The notes: generated by a model not told the origin, from the sequence alone. Positions 43,714 to 54,400 are shown, numbered from the stretch's first letter. The stretch: 64,000 bases of DNA from Alkalimonas delamerensis (GCF_030717955.1 NZ_JAUZVY010000004.1:1-64000), one strand, 5' to 3'. Made by a program: numbers and translations.

Positions 43714-43950
43714 TTACTCTGCGTTGGCTTTCACGTAGTCAATCGCAGATTGTACAGTGGTGATTTTCTCTGCTTCTTCATCAGGAATTTCAGTATCAAA
43801 CTCCTCTTCCAGAGCCATAACCAGCTCTACAGTGTCCAGAGAATCAGCACCCAGGTCATCAACAAAGGAAGCTTCAGGCTTGACTTCTTCCTCTTTAACA
43901 CCCAGTTGCTCAACAATAATTTTCTTAACGCGTTCTTCGATGTTGCTCAT
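43714..43950 (-). CDS. acpP: Acyl carrier protein
   Basis: A 78-residue acidic helical protein. Ser37 in GADSLDTVELVMALEEEF carries the phosphopantetheine arm. The sequence is nearly that of E. coli AcpP in the helix II region. The ribosome binding site is a GAAGGAA stretch just upstream. It lies between fabG and fabF as in E. coli and is followed at once by a strong terminator. It carries all intermediates of fatty-acid synthesis and feeds PlsX. Confidence 0.97.
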   Translation of the reverse strand: MSNIEERVKKIIVEQLGVKEEEVKPEASFVDDLGADSLDTVELVMALEEEFDTEIPDEEAEKITTVQSAIDYVKANAE

Positions 43951-44076
43951 CTTTTCTTCCTTTTTTCATTTAAATCGCAACAGTTCGTGCAATTTTATGT
44001 GGCGCTAGTTTATGCGTAAGGCTGCGTTGTTGCAAGTCGTCCTACCGGCATTTTTTGCTGGTCTGACATGCAGCGC

Positions 44077-44820
44077 TTACACCATGTACATACCGCCGTT
44101 GACATGAATCGTTTCACCGGTAATGTATGCCGCAGGCTCCGAAGCCAAAAAGGCCACAGTAGCGGCAATTTCAGCCGGCTGCCCCAGACGGTTGGCAGGC
44201 ACCTGACCGAAAATCGCTTCTTTTTGCTCATCCGACAGCTCTTTGGTCATGTCGGTGTCAATAAAACCCGGCGCTACCGCATTGACCGTTACGCCGCGGG
44301 AGGCCACTTCACGCGCCAATGACTTGGTAAAGCCCAATACACCCGCCTTCGCAGCTGCATAGTTGGTCTGCCCCGCATTGCCCATGGTACCCACTACGGA
44401 GCCAATGGTAATGATGCGACCATAACGCTTTTTCATCATGCTACGCAACACCGCTTTGCTCAGTCGGAACACCGAGGTCAAATTGGTCTGCATGATATCA
44501 AACCATTCCTCATCTTTCATGCGCATCAGCAGATTATCGCGAGTAATACCGGCATTATTGACCAGAATATCAATATCACCAAAATTATTTTTGATGCTGC
44601 CAAGGCAAGCCTCAATCGAATCGGTATCGGTGACATTCAGCACCAGGCCACAGTTGGGCCCTAGATAGTCCGCAATGGCAGCCGCCCCTTTCTCACTGGT
44701 AGCAGTACCAACGACGGTGGCGCCCTGGGCTTTCAATTGTTCTGCGATGGCGCGACCAATACCGCGGCTGGCACCGGTCACCAGAGCAACTTTGCCTTCT
44801 AAAGAAAATAAAGCGGTCAT
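44077..44820 (-). CDS. fabG: 3-oxoacyl-ACP reductase
   Basis: The NADPH-dependent first reduction of the elongation cycle. A 247-residue short-chain dehydrogenase with the cofactor motif GASRGIG near residue 16, NNAG, catalytic Ser in ITIGSVVGTMGN, and Tyr-Lys in NYAAAKAG. The C-terminus GGMYMV is typical of FabG. It lies between fabD and acpP in the conserved cluster, 20 bp after fabD. Confidence 0.96.
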   Translation of the reverse strand: MTALFSLEGKVALVTGASRGIGRAIAEQLKAQGATVVGTATSEKGAAAIADYLGPNCGLVLNVTDTDSIEACLGSIKNNFGDIDILVNNAGITRDNLLMRMKDEEWFDIMQTNLTSVFRLSKAVLRSMMKKRYGRIITIGSVVGTMGNAGQTNYAAAKAGVLGFTKSLAREVASRGVTVNAVAPGFIDTDMTKELSDEQKEAIFGQVPANRLGQPAEIAATVAFLASEPAAYITGETIHVNGGMYMV

Positions 44821-44840
44821 AAATAAGATCCTTTGTTGTG

Positions 44841-45776
44841 TTATTCGCCGGAAAGCGCCTGAGCCAGTGATGCTGTGTTATTGACGGAAGCTGCATGCAG
44901 CGATTTATCAATCCGCTTGATCAGACCCGACAAGACTTTGCCAGCTCCCAGTTCCAACACCTCGGTCACCCCCTGACTGGCCAACCATTCAATGGTTTCG
45001 GTCCAGCGTACCGGACTGTAAAGCTGACGAACAAGTGCGTCCTGAATGGCAGCGGCATCCTGACAAACGGCCACATCCACATTGTTCACCACACTAAGCT
45101 GTGGCGTTTGAAAATCAAGCCCGGCCATGTCGCGTGCTAAAGTGGCGGCGGCTGGCTTCATTAAGGCGCAATGCGAAGGCACGCTGACGGCAAGTGGCAA
45201 AGCACGTTTGGCTCCGGCAGCCTTGCAGGCTTCAGCAGCCCGCTCAGCGGCAGCCTTGTGGCCGGCAATCACGACCTGGCCTGGTGAGTTGAAGTTCACC
45301 GGCGCCACCACTTCGTCTTTGGCGACCTGAGCACAGCACTCAGCAACGCTTTGATCATCCAAGCCAATAATGGCATACATCGCACCAGTACCAGCTGGCA
45401 CCGCTTGTTGCATGTAGCGGCCCCGGTTGGCCACCAGCACCACCGCATCGGCCAGGGATAAAACGCCGGCGCAGACCAAGGCTGAGTACTCGCCCAAAGA
45501 GTGGCCAGCCAAATAAGCCGGTGTGGCGCCGCCTTGTTGTTGCCACAAACGCCAACAGGCCACCGAGGCCGTTAATAAAGCAGGCTGGGTTTTATCGGTG
45601 GCATTCAGTTCCGCTTCTGGCCCTTCTGACACCAGCTGCCACAAATCGTAGCCCAGCGCCTGAGAAGCCTCAGCAAAAGTTTGCTGCACCACCTGGTGCG
45701 CAGCGTACAACTCACTCAACATCCCCAGGCTTTGCGAGCCCTGGCCCGGAAAAACAATGGCAATTTTTTTGGTCAT
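44841..45776 (-). CDS. fabD: Malonyl-CoA:ACP transacylase
   Basis: Loads malonate onto ACP. The product is 311 residues. FPGQGSQ is at 9-15, the nucleophile Ser93 is in GHSLGEYSALV, and catalytic His is in VSVPSHCALM. Length and position between fabH and fabG match E. coli. It is 49 bp downstream of fabH. Confidence 0.96.
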   Translation of the reverse strand: MTKKIAIVFPGQGSQSLGMLSELYAAHQVVQQTFAEASQALGYDLWQLVSEGPEAELNATDKTQPALLTASVACWRLWQQQGGATPAYLAGHSLGEYSALVCAGVLSLADAVVLVANRGRYMQQAVPAGTGAMYAIIGLDDQSVAECCAQVAKDEVVAPVNFNSPGQVVIAGHKAAAERAAEACKAAGAKRALPLAVSVPSHCALMKPAAATLARDMAGLDFQTPQLSVVNNVDVAVCQDAAAIQDALVRQLYSPVRWTETIEWLASQGVTEVLELGAGKVLSGLIKRIDKSLHAASVNNTASLAQALSGE

Positions 45777-45825
45777 TTTTCTATCCTGTCAAACCGTTAT
45801 TATGGAGTCAAAAACCCGGCAAGGG

Positions 45826-46785
45826 TTAATAACGGACTAAGGCGGAAGCCCAGGCGAAACCACCACCAAAAGCTTCCAGCAATAGGGTCTGGCCTCGTTG
45901 GATCCGGCCATCACGAATGGCTTCGTCCAGTGCTGTCGGCACTGTTGCCGCCGAGGTATTGCCATAGCGGTCCAGGTTAATCACCACCTGCTCCATCGGC
46001 AAGTTCAGCTTGCGTGCTACGGCAGAAATAATGCGTAAATTGGCCTGGTGCGGTACCAGCCAATCAATTTCGGATTTGTCCATCTGGTTGGCTGCCAGCG
46101 TTTGCTCCACCACTTCAGACAACTTGGTCACGGCAACCTTGAACACATCGTTGCCTTTCATTGAGCCCCAGGAGTTGTGCACCGACTCGACATCGCCACG
46201 GATCGGGTTATCGACATAGAGCAGCTCAGAGTACTTGCCGTCGGCATGAATATGGGTCGATAAAATGCCTGGCTGTTCGGACGCTTCCAGAATGACAGCA
46301 CCGGCGGCATCGCCAAATAAAATCACCATGCTGCGATCTTCGGGGCTCACCAATTGCGACAAGCAGTCCGAGCCTATCACCAGGATACGCTTGGCCATGC
46401 CGCTTTTGATGTACTGATCTGCCACGCTCAGCGCGTAGCAAAAACCAGCACAAGCCGCCGCAACATCAAAGGCCGGAATGGCCGGAATTTCCAGCTCGCG
46501 TTGCACTTCACAAGCCGAGCTGGGCAAAGAGCGCGCACCGCTGGTGGTGGCAACGATGATCATGTCCAGGGAGTTTTTATCAATATCGGCCGCTGCAATG
46601 GCCTGACGGGCCGCTGCTGCGCCCATGGTGGCCACAGATTCGTCTTTGCCGATAATACGGCGCTCACGGATGCCGGTGCGCTCGATAATCCACTCATCGG
46701 TGGTTTCGACCATGGTTTCCAGATCGGTGTTGGTTCTTACTTGAGACGGGAAATAACTTCCGGTTCCGATAATGCGAGAATACAT
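45826..46785 (-). CDS. fabH: Beta-ketoacyl-ACP synthase III
   Basis: Starts fatty-acid synthesis by condensing acetyl-CoA with malonyl-ACP. The product is 319 residues with Cys112 in AACAGFCYAL (the same position as in E. coli), His in VPHQANLRI and Asn in YGNTSAATV. It lies six bases downstream of plsX in the conserved order. A second, longer KAS III is encoded at 25234-26355. Confidence 0.96.
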   Translation of the reverse strand: MYSRIIGTGSYFPSQVRTNTDLETMVETTDEWIIERTGIRERRIIGKDESVATMGAAAARQAIAAADIDKNSLDMIIVATTSGARSLPSSACEVQRELEIPAIPAFDVAAACAGFCYALSVADQYIKSGMAKRILVIGSDCLSQLVSPEDRSMVILFGDAAGAVILEASEQPGILSTHIHADGKYSELLYVDNPIRGDVESVHNSWGSMKGNDVFKVAVTKLSEVVEQTLAANQMDKSEIDWLVPHQANLRIISAVARKLNLPMEQVVINLDRYGNTSAATVPTALDEAIRDGRIQRGQTLLLEAFGGGFAWASALVRY

Positions 46786-46791
46786 GGCAAC

Positions 46792-47832
46792 CTACGCTTT
46801 TCCAATTAATACCTGTTCCAGCCGATCTTTGATTTTGGCCGGGACCTGACGTTCAACTTCTCGAACAGCTTGCCGGATGGCACTAAAAAAAGCTTCTTTG
46901 GAAGCATTTCCATGACTTTTCACGACAATTCCGCGCAATCCTATCAGACTTGCGCCATTATACTGGTCGGGGTTCACGCCTTTGACCATGCTTTTCAGCC
47001 AGGGTTGCGCCAGTTTGCCTGCAATTCGACCAAGCAAGCTGCTGTGCAAGGTGGTGCGGATTTGATTGATGATGAGCTTGGCCACCCCTTCGCAGGTTTT
47101 CAATGCCACATTGCCGACAAAACCATCGCAAATAATGACATCGGCTTTGCCAGAAAAAATATCATTGCCTTCTATGTAGCCAATGTAATTGAGCTCTTCG
47201 CACTCGCTGAGCAGCAGCGCAGCTTGTTTGATTTGATCGGAGCCTTTAATTTCCTCTTCACCCATGTTCAGCAAGGCAACACGCGGCATCGACAAGGCTT
47301 CCACTTCTTCGGCCATCACCGAGCCCATCACCGCAAACTGAAATAAAGTATCGGCATCGCAATTAACGGTGGCGCCCAGGTCCAGCATGTAAACCGGTTG
47401 GGTCGCGGTGGAAGGCAAGGTGCTGATTAATGCCGGCCGCTCGACACCGGACAGCATCTTTAATACAAAATGCGCCATGGCAATCAAAGCACCGGTGTTG
47501 CCGGCACTGACACAGGCCGCAGCCTGTCCTTGTTCAACCAGGTCGAGCGCTACCCGCATTGAAGAGTCGCGTTTGTTGCGCAACGCAGAGCTGGGTTTCT
47601 CGCACATGCTCACTTGCTGAGAACAACCTTGAATACGTAAACGGGGGTGGTTGCCAAAGCCAGCCTGGCTTAAGCCTTGCTGCAATAGCGCAGCATCGCC
47701 GCACAGTGTGAGTAGCAGATGAGGGAATTCCTGCACCGCCTGAATGGCTGCAGGTAAAGTAACTGGGGGGCCATGATCGCCCCCCATCATATCCAGCGCA
47801 ATGTGGATTTGTTTTGGCTGCACCAGGTGCAT
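46792..47832 (-). CDS. plsX: Phosphate acyltransferase PlsX
   Basis: Converts acyl-ACP to acyl-phosphate for phospholipid synthesis. The product is 346 residues. Conserved stretches are ALDMMGGDHGP at the N-terminus, VSAGNTGALI and CDGFVGNVALK. It follows rpmF by six bases and precedes fabH by six, so the genes form one tight operon. It is a peripheral membrane enzyme in the family. Confidence 0.96.
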   Translation of the reverse strand: MHLVQPKQIHIALDMMGGDHGPPVTLPAAIQAVQEFPHLLLTLCGDAALLQQGLSQAGFGNHPRLRIQGCSQQVSMCEKPSSALRNKRDSSMRVALDLVEQGQAAACVSAGNTGALIAMAHFVLKMLSGVERPALISTLPSTATQPVYMLDLGATVNCDADTLFQFAVMGSVMAEEVEALSMPRVALLNMGEEEIKGSDQIKQAALLLSECEELNYIGYIEGNDIFSGKADVIICDGFVGNVALKTCEGVAKLIINQIRTTLHSSLLGRIAGKLAQPWLKSMVKGVNPDQYNGASLIGLRGIVVKSHGNASKEAFFSAIRQAVREVERQVPAKIKDRLEQVLIGKA

Positions 47833-47838
47833 CCAGAG

Positions 47839-48003
47839 TTACTTGACTTTACGGCCTTTAAAGAAGCCGCTATCAGTCATGTGGTGACGACGATGCGTTT
47901 CACCAGTGGTAGCGTCGACAGACAGCGTAGGGCCTGTCAGGGCGTCGTGTGAGCGACGCATATCACGCCGTGAACGAGATTTTTTGTTTTGCTGAACAGC
48001 CAT
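47839..48003 (-). CDS. rpmF: 50S ribosomal protein L32
   Basis: A 54-residue basic protein, MAVQQNKKSRSRRDMRRSHD at the start and FFKGRKVK at the end, clearly L32. It is of the Cys-free type with no zinc ribbon. The ATG at 48003 is preceded by TAGGAGAAAG. It lies between yceD and plsX as in almost all gammaproteobacteria and ties ribosome supply to lipid synthesis through cotranscription. It is slightly shorter than the E. coli protein (57 residues). Confidence 0.96.
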   Translation of the reverse strand: MAVQQNKKSRSRRDMRRSHDALTGPTLSVDATTGETHRRHHMTDSGFFKGRKVK

Positions 48004-48020
48004 GGCTTTCTCCTAGTAAA

Positions 48021-48545
48021 TCATTTCTTTTTCAATTCTTGCAACACTGCAAAAGGATTCGGTTTTTCTGGCTCATCTTGCACCTGGCCGAAGCTTTGAG
48101 GCTGATCCGTTGCAGCGCAAAAGCGCTCATCGTGCATTGGATACATCGGCAAGGTCAGGATAAGCTCATCCTCAACCAATTGCTGCAAATTCACTTCACC
48201 GTGTTCGTCAGTGACGACCACGTCGTAGCGCTCGGGAATATGGTCCAGCGCTTTAGTATCGCTGCGAACCGGGGTAAACGCAAACTGGCAGCTCAGTTGA
48301 ACCGTCATGGGCTGCTGACACCGCTCACAGCGGACCTGCACCTCACAAGCGGCATCTCCTTGCAGCACAACCAGCTTTTGCTCGTCGATTTCGCAATCAA
48401 TTCGAACGGTTACCTCACCGCTGGTATCCAGCAGTTGCTCACTCAGCCGGGCTAAGTTCTTTAGTGGCACAATGCCATCGTAGGATGACCGTTTTTGTGC
48501 CGACCGGACTGGGTCTAAGGTAACAGGAATTTTTACTTTTTGCAT
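48021..48545 (-). CDS. yceD: 23S rRNA accumulation protein YceD (DUF177)
   Basis: A 174-residue protein from the ATG at 48545; ten further codons upstream are open but unlike the family. The CERCQQPM segment is the conserved DUF177 Cys pair, and the acidic C-terminal region ...DERFCAATD is typical. In E. coli YceD is needed for normal 23S rRNA levels and is cotranscribed with rpmF, as here (17-bp gap). It is divergent from maf, as in E. coli. Confidence 0.9.
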   Translation of the reverse strand: MQKVKIPVTLDPVRSAQKRSSYDGIVPLKNLARLSEQLLDTSGEVTVRIDCEIDEQKLVVLQGDAACEVQVRCERCQQPMTVQLSCQFAFTPVRSDTKALDHIPERYDVVVTDEHGEVNLQQLVEDELILTLPMYPMHDERFCAATDQPQSFGQVQDEPEKPNPFAVLQELKKK

Positions 48546-48663
48546 AAGGCGCGCATCATATAGATCCACCATCAAAGTGTCAAAGGATTCTGTGTGCTTT
48601 CAGGCTATTTTGTCGCATTTACTCAGCCTTTTCTTTATAGTGACGCTCAGAAGATTTGATTCG

Positions 48664-49275
48664 ATGCAGAGTCCCCTGATGCAGACTACCCCTCAGGCCG
48701 AGCTATGGCTGGCCTCCAGCTCCCGATACCGCCAGCAATTGCTGCAAAAAACCGGCTTGTCTTTTCAGGTCGCGGTCCCTGCCATTGATGAAAGTCCCTT
48801 CCCCGGTGAAGCACCGGCCGAACTGGTGCAGCGCTTGGCACTGGCCAAAGCCAGCAAGATCGCGGGCACATTGAGCCAGGGGCTGGTAATTGGCTCGGAT
48901 CAGGTCGCTGTGTTCAACGGCGCCATTCTTGGCAAGCCGCATAAAACCGAAGCCGCCATCGCCCAGCTTCAGGCCTTTAGCGGTCAGGAGGTCACATTTT
49001 TAACCGGGCTGGCGCTGGTTGATGCAGCCAGTGGCCAAAGCCAACTCTGTTGTGAGCCTTTTTCCGTGCACTTTCGGCAATTGACCGATGCTGAAATTGT
49101 CAATTATGTAGCGCTGGAGCAACCGCTGGACTGTGCTGGCAGCTTTAAAAGCGAAGGCTTAGGCATTGGTTTGTTTGAAAAGCTTGAAGGCAAGGATCCA
49201 AACAGCTTGATCGGTTTGCCACTGATCCGCTTGCTGGCGATGTTACGCCAGCACGGCGTCAACCCGCTGGCGTAA
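48664..49275 (+). CDS. maf: Maf-family nucleoside triphosphate pyrophosphatase (YceF type)
   Basis: About 203 residues from the ATG at 48664; an ATG at 48679 is equally possible, and neither has a strong ribosome binding site. Maf motifs are LASSSRYRQQLL, DESP, GSDQVAVF and GKPHKTEAAIAQL. The location opposite yceD-rpmF marks it as the YceF subgroup, which in E. coli hydrolyses 7-methyl-GTP. It is cytoplasmic and convergent with the HAD phosphatase gene (19-bp gap). Confidence 0.9.
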   Translation: MQSPLMQTTPQAELWLASSSRYRQQLLQKTGLSFQVAVPAIDESPFPGEAPAELVQRLALAKASKIAGTLSQGLVIGSDQVAVFNGAILGKPHKTEAAIAQLQAFSGQEVTFLTGLALVDAASGQSQLCCEPFSVHFRQLTDAEIVNYVALEQPLDCAGSFKSEGLGIGLFEKLEGKDPNSLIGLPLIRLLAMLRQHGVNPLA

Positions 49276-49294
49276 GCCAGAATAGCGCAGGGAT

Positions 49295-49978
49295 TCAGAC
49301 CGGAAACGCCATAGCCGGCTGCGTCAGTAAACGCTGCAACTGAGGTAAGTCATTGACCACAGCCACCGGCTGATACTGCGACAGCACCTCAGCACCATGC
49401 ACGCCATGGGTCACCCCAATGCGCGGTATGCCGGCCTGCTCAGCCATTTTCATATCATGGCTGGTATCGCCAATCATCAGAGCTTGCTCAGGTTGCAAGC
49501 GGGTTTCCGCCAGGATTTGCAACAACATATCCGGATCGGGCTTGGATTTGGCATCATCGGCACAACGTGTGGTTGCAAAATAATGCGCCAGGCCGGTTTC
49601 GGCAAAAATTCGGTCCAGTCCTTTGCGTGCCTTGCCGGTGGCAACCGCCAGCTGTTTCTGTTGTTGCCGCAACTGGCCAAACAGGGCTTCGGCACCTTCA
49701 AACATCGGCGTCGGCGTCGGATCACGCTCGACATACTGCTCGCGGTAATGCTCGAATAACAATTGGTGCTGGGCCGCAGTCAGCTTTGGAAACAAAGTAG
49801 TAAACGCCAGATCCAGGCTCAAACCAATGATTTGTTTCACGGCATGGGCTGAAGGGACCGGCAAAGCCGTTAACCGGGCCGCTGTTTGCATTGCCGAGAC
49901 AATACGGCCCACCGAGTCCATCACGGTGCCATCCCAGTCAAAAATAACCAGTTCAATGCGCTCAAGCTGAAATGTCAT
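49295..49978 (-). CDS. HAD-family phosphatase (phosphoglycolate phosphatase-like)
   Basis: A 227-residue hydrolase with DWDGTVMDS (catalytic Asp pair, near residue 14), Ser/Thr in VATGKAR, and the second acidic motif GDTSHDM. The cap domain lies between motifs 1 and 2. This is the same gene found next to rluC in many gammaproteobacteria (YfaE/Gph-like group). The substrate is not established. It is one base from the end of rluC and cotranscribed with it. Confidence 0.87.
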   Translation of the reverse strand: MTFQLERIELVIFDWDGTVMDSVGRIVSAMQTAARLTALPVPSAHAVKQIIGLSLDLAFTTLFPKLTAAQHQLLFEHYREQYVERDPTPTPMFEGAEALFGQLRQQQKQLAVATGKARKGLDRIFAETGLAHYFATTRCADDAKSKPDPDMLLQILAETRLQPEQALMIGDTSHDMKMAEQAGIPRIGVTHGVHGAEVLSQYQPVAVVNDLPQLQRLLTQPAMAFPV

Positions 49979-49979
49979 G

Positions 49980-50933
49980 CTAAACCCTCTGCAACTGCGT
50001 CAGCAGCCTCGCTAAGTCCTGATCAAGTGGTGCTTCAATACTCAGGGTGGTTTCTGTCACAGGGTGCAGCACCCGCAAACTAAAGGCATGCAAAAATAAC
50101 CGCGATAGCCCCAGGGCTTTCATCTGGCCGGTAAAGTCGCTGTCACCGTATTTATCGTCACAGGCAATCGGGTGGCCTTTGCACGCTGTATGCACCCGAA
50201 TCTGGTGGGTACGGCCGGTCACCGGGAAGGCTTCAACCAAAGTGCCTTGCTGATAGCGCTGCAAAATCCGAAAACGGGTTTCCGACTCTTTGCCGTCCAC
50301 CGCATCAACCCGCACCACCCGCTCACCGGATTGCAGGGTATTTTTTCGCAGCGGCTCGGTCACTTTGCGTAGTTTGGACGGCCAATCGCCCGCCACCAGC
50401 GCCTGGTACTTTTTTTCCACGGTTTTGTCACGCAGCTGCTGATGCAGATGCCGCAACACAGAGCGCTTTTTTGCAATCATCAAGCAACCTGAGGTGTCAC
50501 GGTCTAGCCGATGAACCAGCTCCAGATGGCGCGCATCCGGGCGCAGCGCACGCAGCGCTTCAATCACCCCAAAATTCAAACCGCTGCCACCATGCACCGC
50601 CATGCCCGAGGGTTTGTTGATAATCAGCAGATGCTCGTCTTCAAACAAGACTTGCTGTTCCAGTTGCTGCACCACAGCCAACTGGGTTGAAACATGGTCG
50701 TTTTGCTGACGGACTGTAATGGGTGGGATCCGCAGCAAGTCACCTGCTTGCAATTTGTACTCAGGTTTGACCCGCTTTTTGTTTATTCGAACCTCGCCTT
50801 TGCGCAACACTCGATAAATCACACTTTTCGGAACGCCTTTCAGCCGTGCAATCAAGAAATTGTCTACGCGTTGACCAGAAAATTCCGAATCGATTTCAAC
50901 AAGTTGAACACCCAATTTAATGTCTTCTGTCAT
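49980..50933 (-). CDS. rluC: 23S rRNA pseudouridine synthase RluC
   Basis: Modifies 23S rRNA (positions 955, 2504 and 2580 in E. coli). The product is 317 residues with an N-terminal S4 RNA-binding domain (FSGQRVDNFLIARLKGVPKS..., about 18-80). The synthase domain has catalytic Asp in VHRLDRDTSG and VTGRTHQIRVH. The divergent position relative to rne is the same as in E. coli and supports RluC rather than RluD. Confidence 0.93.
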   Translation of the reverse strand: MTEDIKLGVQLVEIDSEFSGQRVDNFLIARLKGVPKSVIYRVLRKGEVRINKKRVKPEYKLQAGDLLRIPPITVRQQNDHVSTQLAVVQQLEQQVLFEDEHLLIINKPSGMAVHGGSGLNFGVIEALRALRPDARHLELVHRLDRDTSGCLMIAKKRSVLRHLHQQLRDKTVEKKYQALVAGDWPSKLRKVTEPLRKNTLQSGERVVRVDAVDGKESETRFRILQRYQQGTLVEAFPVTGRTHQIRVHTACKGHPIACDDKYGDSDFTGQMKALGLSRLFLHAFSLRVLHPVTETTLSIEAPLDQDLARLLTQLQRV

Positions 50934-51434
50934 GAAGCCTTTGAACTCTGCTAAAATTACAATTTAGTTGCTATTGCCTGTAAATTAGTGGGATAATGCC
51001 CCGGCTAATTCAGCCAGAATAATGGCAATTAGGGCGCTCTGAGCGACATAAGAGATGCTGTGCGGCACCGCTACTGGGCGGATCATACCGAAATCGTGGT
51101 GAAAACCAATGTTTTTCCTCCCCCAGCGCAAATTTATCGCCACTTTGTCTGAGGCAATGCTGAGTAATTTATTGCCAATACCGACAAAACACTGCATCCG
51201 GTCAGCAGGGCATAAAGATTATAGATAGATGCTATAACGCAGCGCACAACGATGCGGTGTGTTTCAGATTTGATGAATTACAGCGACAACTGTCAATTGT
51301 ATGCACTAGGTTTATATGGACTAGGTTTCCTCGAGCATTCCAGTCGTGAGACTGCAAGCACGATGCTTGAAAGCGTCTGAGCACCCGTTACTCGGAGTTG
51401 TTGCGTTGTGGCTTGAACACAGAGTCACATCACA
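50934..51434 (+). promoter_or_regulatory. rluC-rne intergenic region, promoter and long rne leader
   Basis: This 501-bp region has no gene. A plausible rne promoter is TTGCTA (50968) - 18 bp - GATAAT (50992). It would give a leader of about 430 nt with several inverted repeats, for example around 51330-51410. In E. coli the long rne leader folds into hairpins that RNase E itself cuts to set its own level. The same is expected here from position and length, though I see no close sequence match. Confidence 0.55.
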
Positions 51435-54400
51435 ATGAAAAGAATGCTAATTAATGCAACGCAGGAAGAAGAAATCCGCGTTGCGCTGGTCGATGGCCAG
51501 CGACTGTTTGACCTGGATATTGAAAGCCCGGGTCATGAACAAAAGAAAGCCAACATTTACAAAGGCAAAATCACCCGGGTTGAACCCAGCCTGGAAGCTG
51601 CCTTTGTCGATTATGGTGCTGACCGTCACGGTTTCCTGCCTTTAAAAGAGATTTCCCGCGAGTACTTCCCGTCCGGTTATAAATTTGATGGCCGCCCCAA
51701 CATCAAAGAGGTGGTCAAAGAAGGCCAGGAAGTCATTATCCAGATCGACAAAGAAGAGCGTGGCCAAAAAGGCGCAGCCTTAACCACCTTCGTGAGCCTG
51801 GCCGGCTCTTACCTGGTTTTGATGCCCAACAACCCGCGTGCCGGTGGTATTTCCCGCCGTATTGAAGGCGATGAGCGTCAGGACTTAAAAGATGCTCTGA
51901 GTCAATTAACCTTGCCAGATGGCATGGGTTTAATTGTCCGTACGGCTGGTGTCGGCAAGTCGTTTGAGGAACTGGATTACGATTTAAAGTCCCTGCTCAA
52001 GCACTGGTCAGCCATCAGTGAGGCTGCCGCCAATCGGCCAGCCCCTTTCCTGATCCACCAGGAAAGCAACGTGGTATTCCGGGCTATCCGGGATTATCTG
52101 CGCCGGGATATCGGCGAAATCCTGATCGACAGCCAAAAAATCTTTGACGAAGCCCGGCTCTACATCCAACAATTCCGGCCGGATTTCGCTCACCGGGTGA
52201 AGTTGTACACCGGTGATGTGCCGCTCTTTATGCACTTCCAGATTGAAAATCAGATTGAATCCGCCTTTCACCGCGAAGTCCGGTTGCCATCTGGTGGCTC
52301 CATCGTCATCGACAGCACCGAAGCTTTAACCGCCATCGACATCAACTCGGCCCGAGCCACCAAAGGCAGCGACATCGAAGAAACGGCCTTCAATACCAAC
52401 TTAGAAGCTGCCGATGAAATTGCCCGCCAGTTGCGACTGCGCGATTTAGGTGGTCTGGTGGTGATCGACTTTATCGACATGACACCGGTGCGGCATCAGC
52501 GTGAAGTGGAAAACCGGCTGAAAGATGCGGTCAAGCAAGACAGGGCCCGGGTGCAGATTGGCCGGATTTCCCGCTTTGGTTTGCTGGAAATGTCACGTCA
52601 ACGCTTGCGTCCTTCGCTCGGAGAGTCGGCTGGCCACTTGTGCCCACGCTGCCACGGCCGCGGTACCATCCGCAGCACCGAGTCTTCAGCGCTGTCCATT
52701 TTGCGTTTGATTGAAGAAGAATCCATCAAGGACAACACCAGCCAGATTCAGGCCCAGGTCCCTATTTCGGTGGCCACCTACCTGATGAATGAGAAGCGCG
52801 ATGCCGTGCGCCGCATTGAGAAACGTCATGGCATTGATGTCTTTATCATTCCAAACGAACATCTGGAAACCCCCCACTTTGAAGTGATCCGGGTACGGAT
52901 TGACGAAGAGCTGGATGAAAGCAGTTATCAGATGGTGAAGACGCCGGATCTGAGCAAAGACTTGTACCAGCCGTTGACGCAGGAAACTGTCAGCCGCGAA
53001 AAACCAGCCCTTGCCGCCATCAGCATTCCAGATTCAGCAGCACCACAAGCCCCTGCTGCCAGCCCTGTAGCGACTCAAGCTCCGGCTGTTGTCGAAGCTC
53101 CAGGTTTGTTGCAACAGCTTGGCAACTGGCTGAAGTCACTGTTTGCTGGCAGCGACAGCGAGCAAACAGCAGCCAATACAACGAAACCCGCGAAAGCACC
53201 ACAGCGTGATGAGCAACAACGCCGCAGCGGCCAAAACAACAACCGCCGTCGCAACAATCGTCGCCGTGGTGGTCAGGATGGCAAAGCGCGCCGTGATGAT
53301 GCCGAGCAAAGCAAAGCAAGCGGCCAGCAAAAGCCTGCTTCACGCCCGGACAAAGCGGCTGAGCAAAACAAAAAGCAAGATGCCAAACCAGGCCAGAAGC
53401 AGCCAGCCAAGCAGGAGCCCAAAGCGGCTACTGAGAAAGCCGACGACAAGCCGTCTCAACCACGTAAAGTGGCAGAGCGCCGTCAGCGCCGTAATCTGCA
53501 AAAGTCCGTGCGACTGGAAAAAGCAGCCCCTGCTGAGGCAGCAGCTGCTTCTGCAGTGGCCGACACTGCTGCGGCCGAGAGCGCTGTTGCCGACAATGCG
53601 GCCGCTGTGACTGCCAACGACAAGGCGCAAAACCGCAAGGTTGAAGCTCCGGTTGCAGAGCAAACCGCGACCGACACGACCAAGGCAGCAGCAACGCCGA
53701 AGGACGATAACGCCGCTGCCACTGTGACGGAGCAAGCCGATGCCACAGCGAAGGCTGCTCCCGAGCCGAAAGCTGCAGCGACTGTGTCTGAGTCCGCGGC
53801 TGACGCCAGTGCTCAAGTTGCAGCCAATGCTGCGGCCGCACCGAAAGATGCCACCCTTGTTGAAAAAAGCGCTGAGCAGAGCATCGATGACAGCGAACAA
53901 GGTTCGGATGACAAGTCGCAAAGTGCGGATAACAAAGAGCAAAGCGCAGAAGACAAGGAGCAGAGCGATCAGCGTAAGCGTGCTCGCCGTTCACCGCGCC
54001 ATCTGCGTGCTGCGGGTCAAAAGCGTAAAAAAGAGCAAAGCCCTGACGGTGAGGAAGCACAAGAGCAAAGCTCCGAGCAACTGGACTTGTTGCCAGCACA
54101 GGATCAGGCCGAGGACAGCGCCCCAGCCACCGACAGCCAGCTGCAAGAAGCCGTTGCTGCTGCAGCTGAGGTGACTGAAGCGGAGACCGAGCAAACTGAA
54201 GCAGAGAAAAAGCCTCGCAAGCGTGCACCAGCCCGCAAAGCCAAGGCTAAAACCAAAGCCGGTCAGGATGACAGCGCCCAAGGCGACAGTGCTAAAGCAG
54301 AGAGTACTAAGGCTGAAAGCCCCAAGGACGATGCTGCCGCCACTGCACCGAAGAGCCCAGCCAAGTCAGAGCAAACCGAGTCGGCTGCAGCTGCGGTAAC

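Noticed and set aside
53340..54281. Long antisense ORFs opposite the rne C-terminal region
   Set aside because: They arise from the biased Ala/Lys/Gln codons of rne; their predicted proteins are low-complexity Cys/Leu/Ser or Gln/Arg strings.
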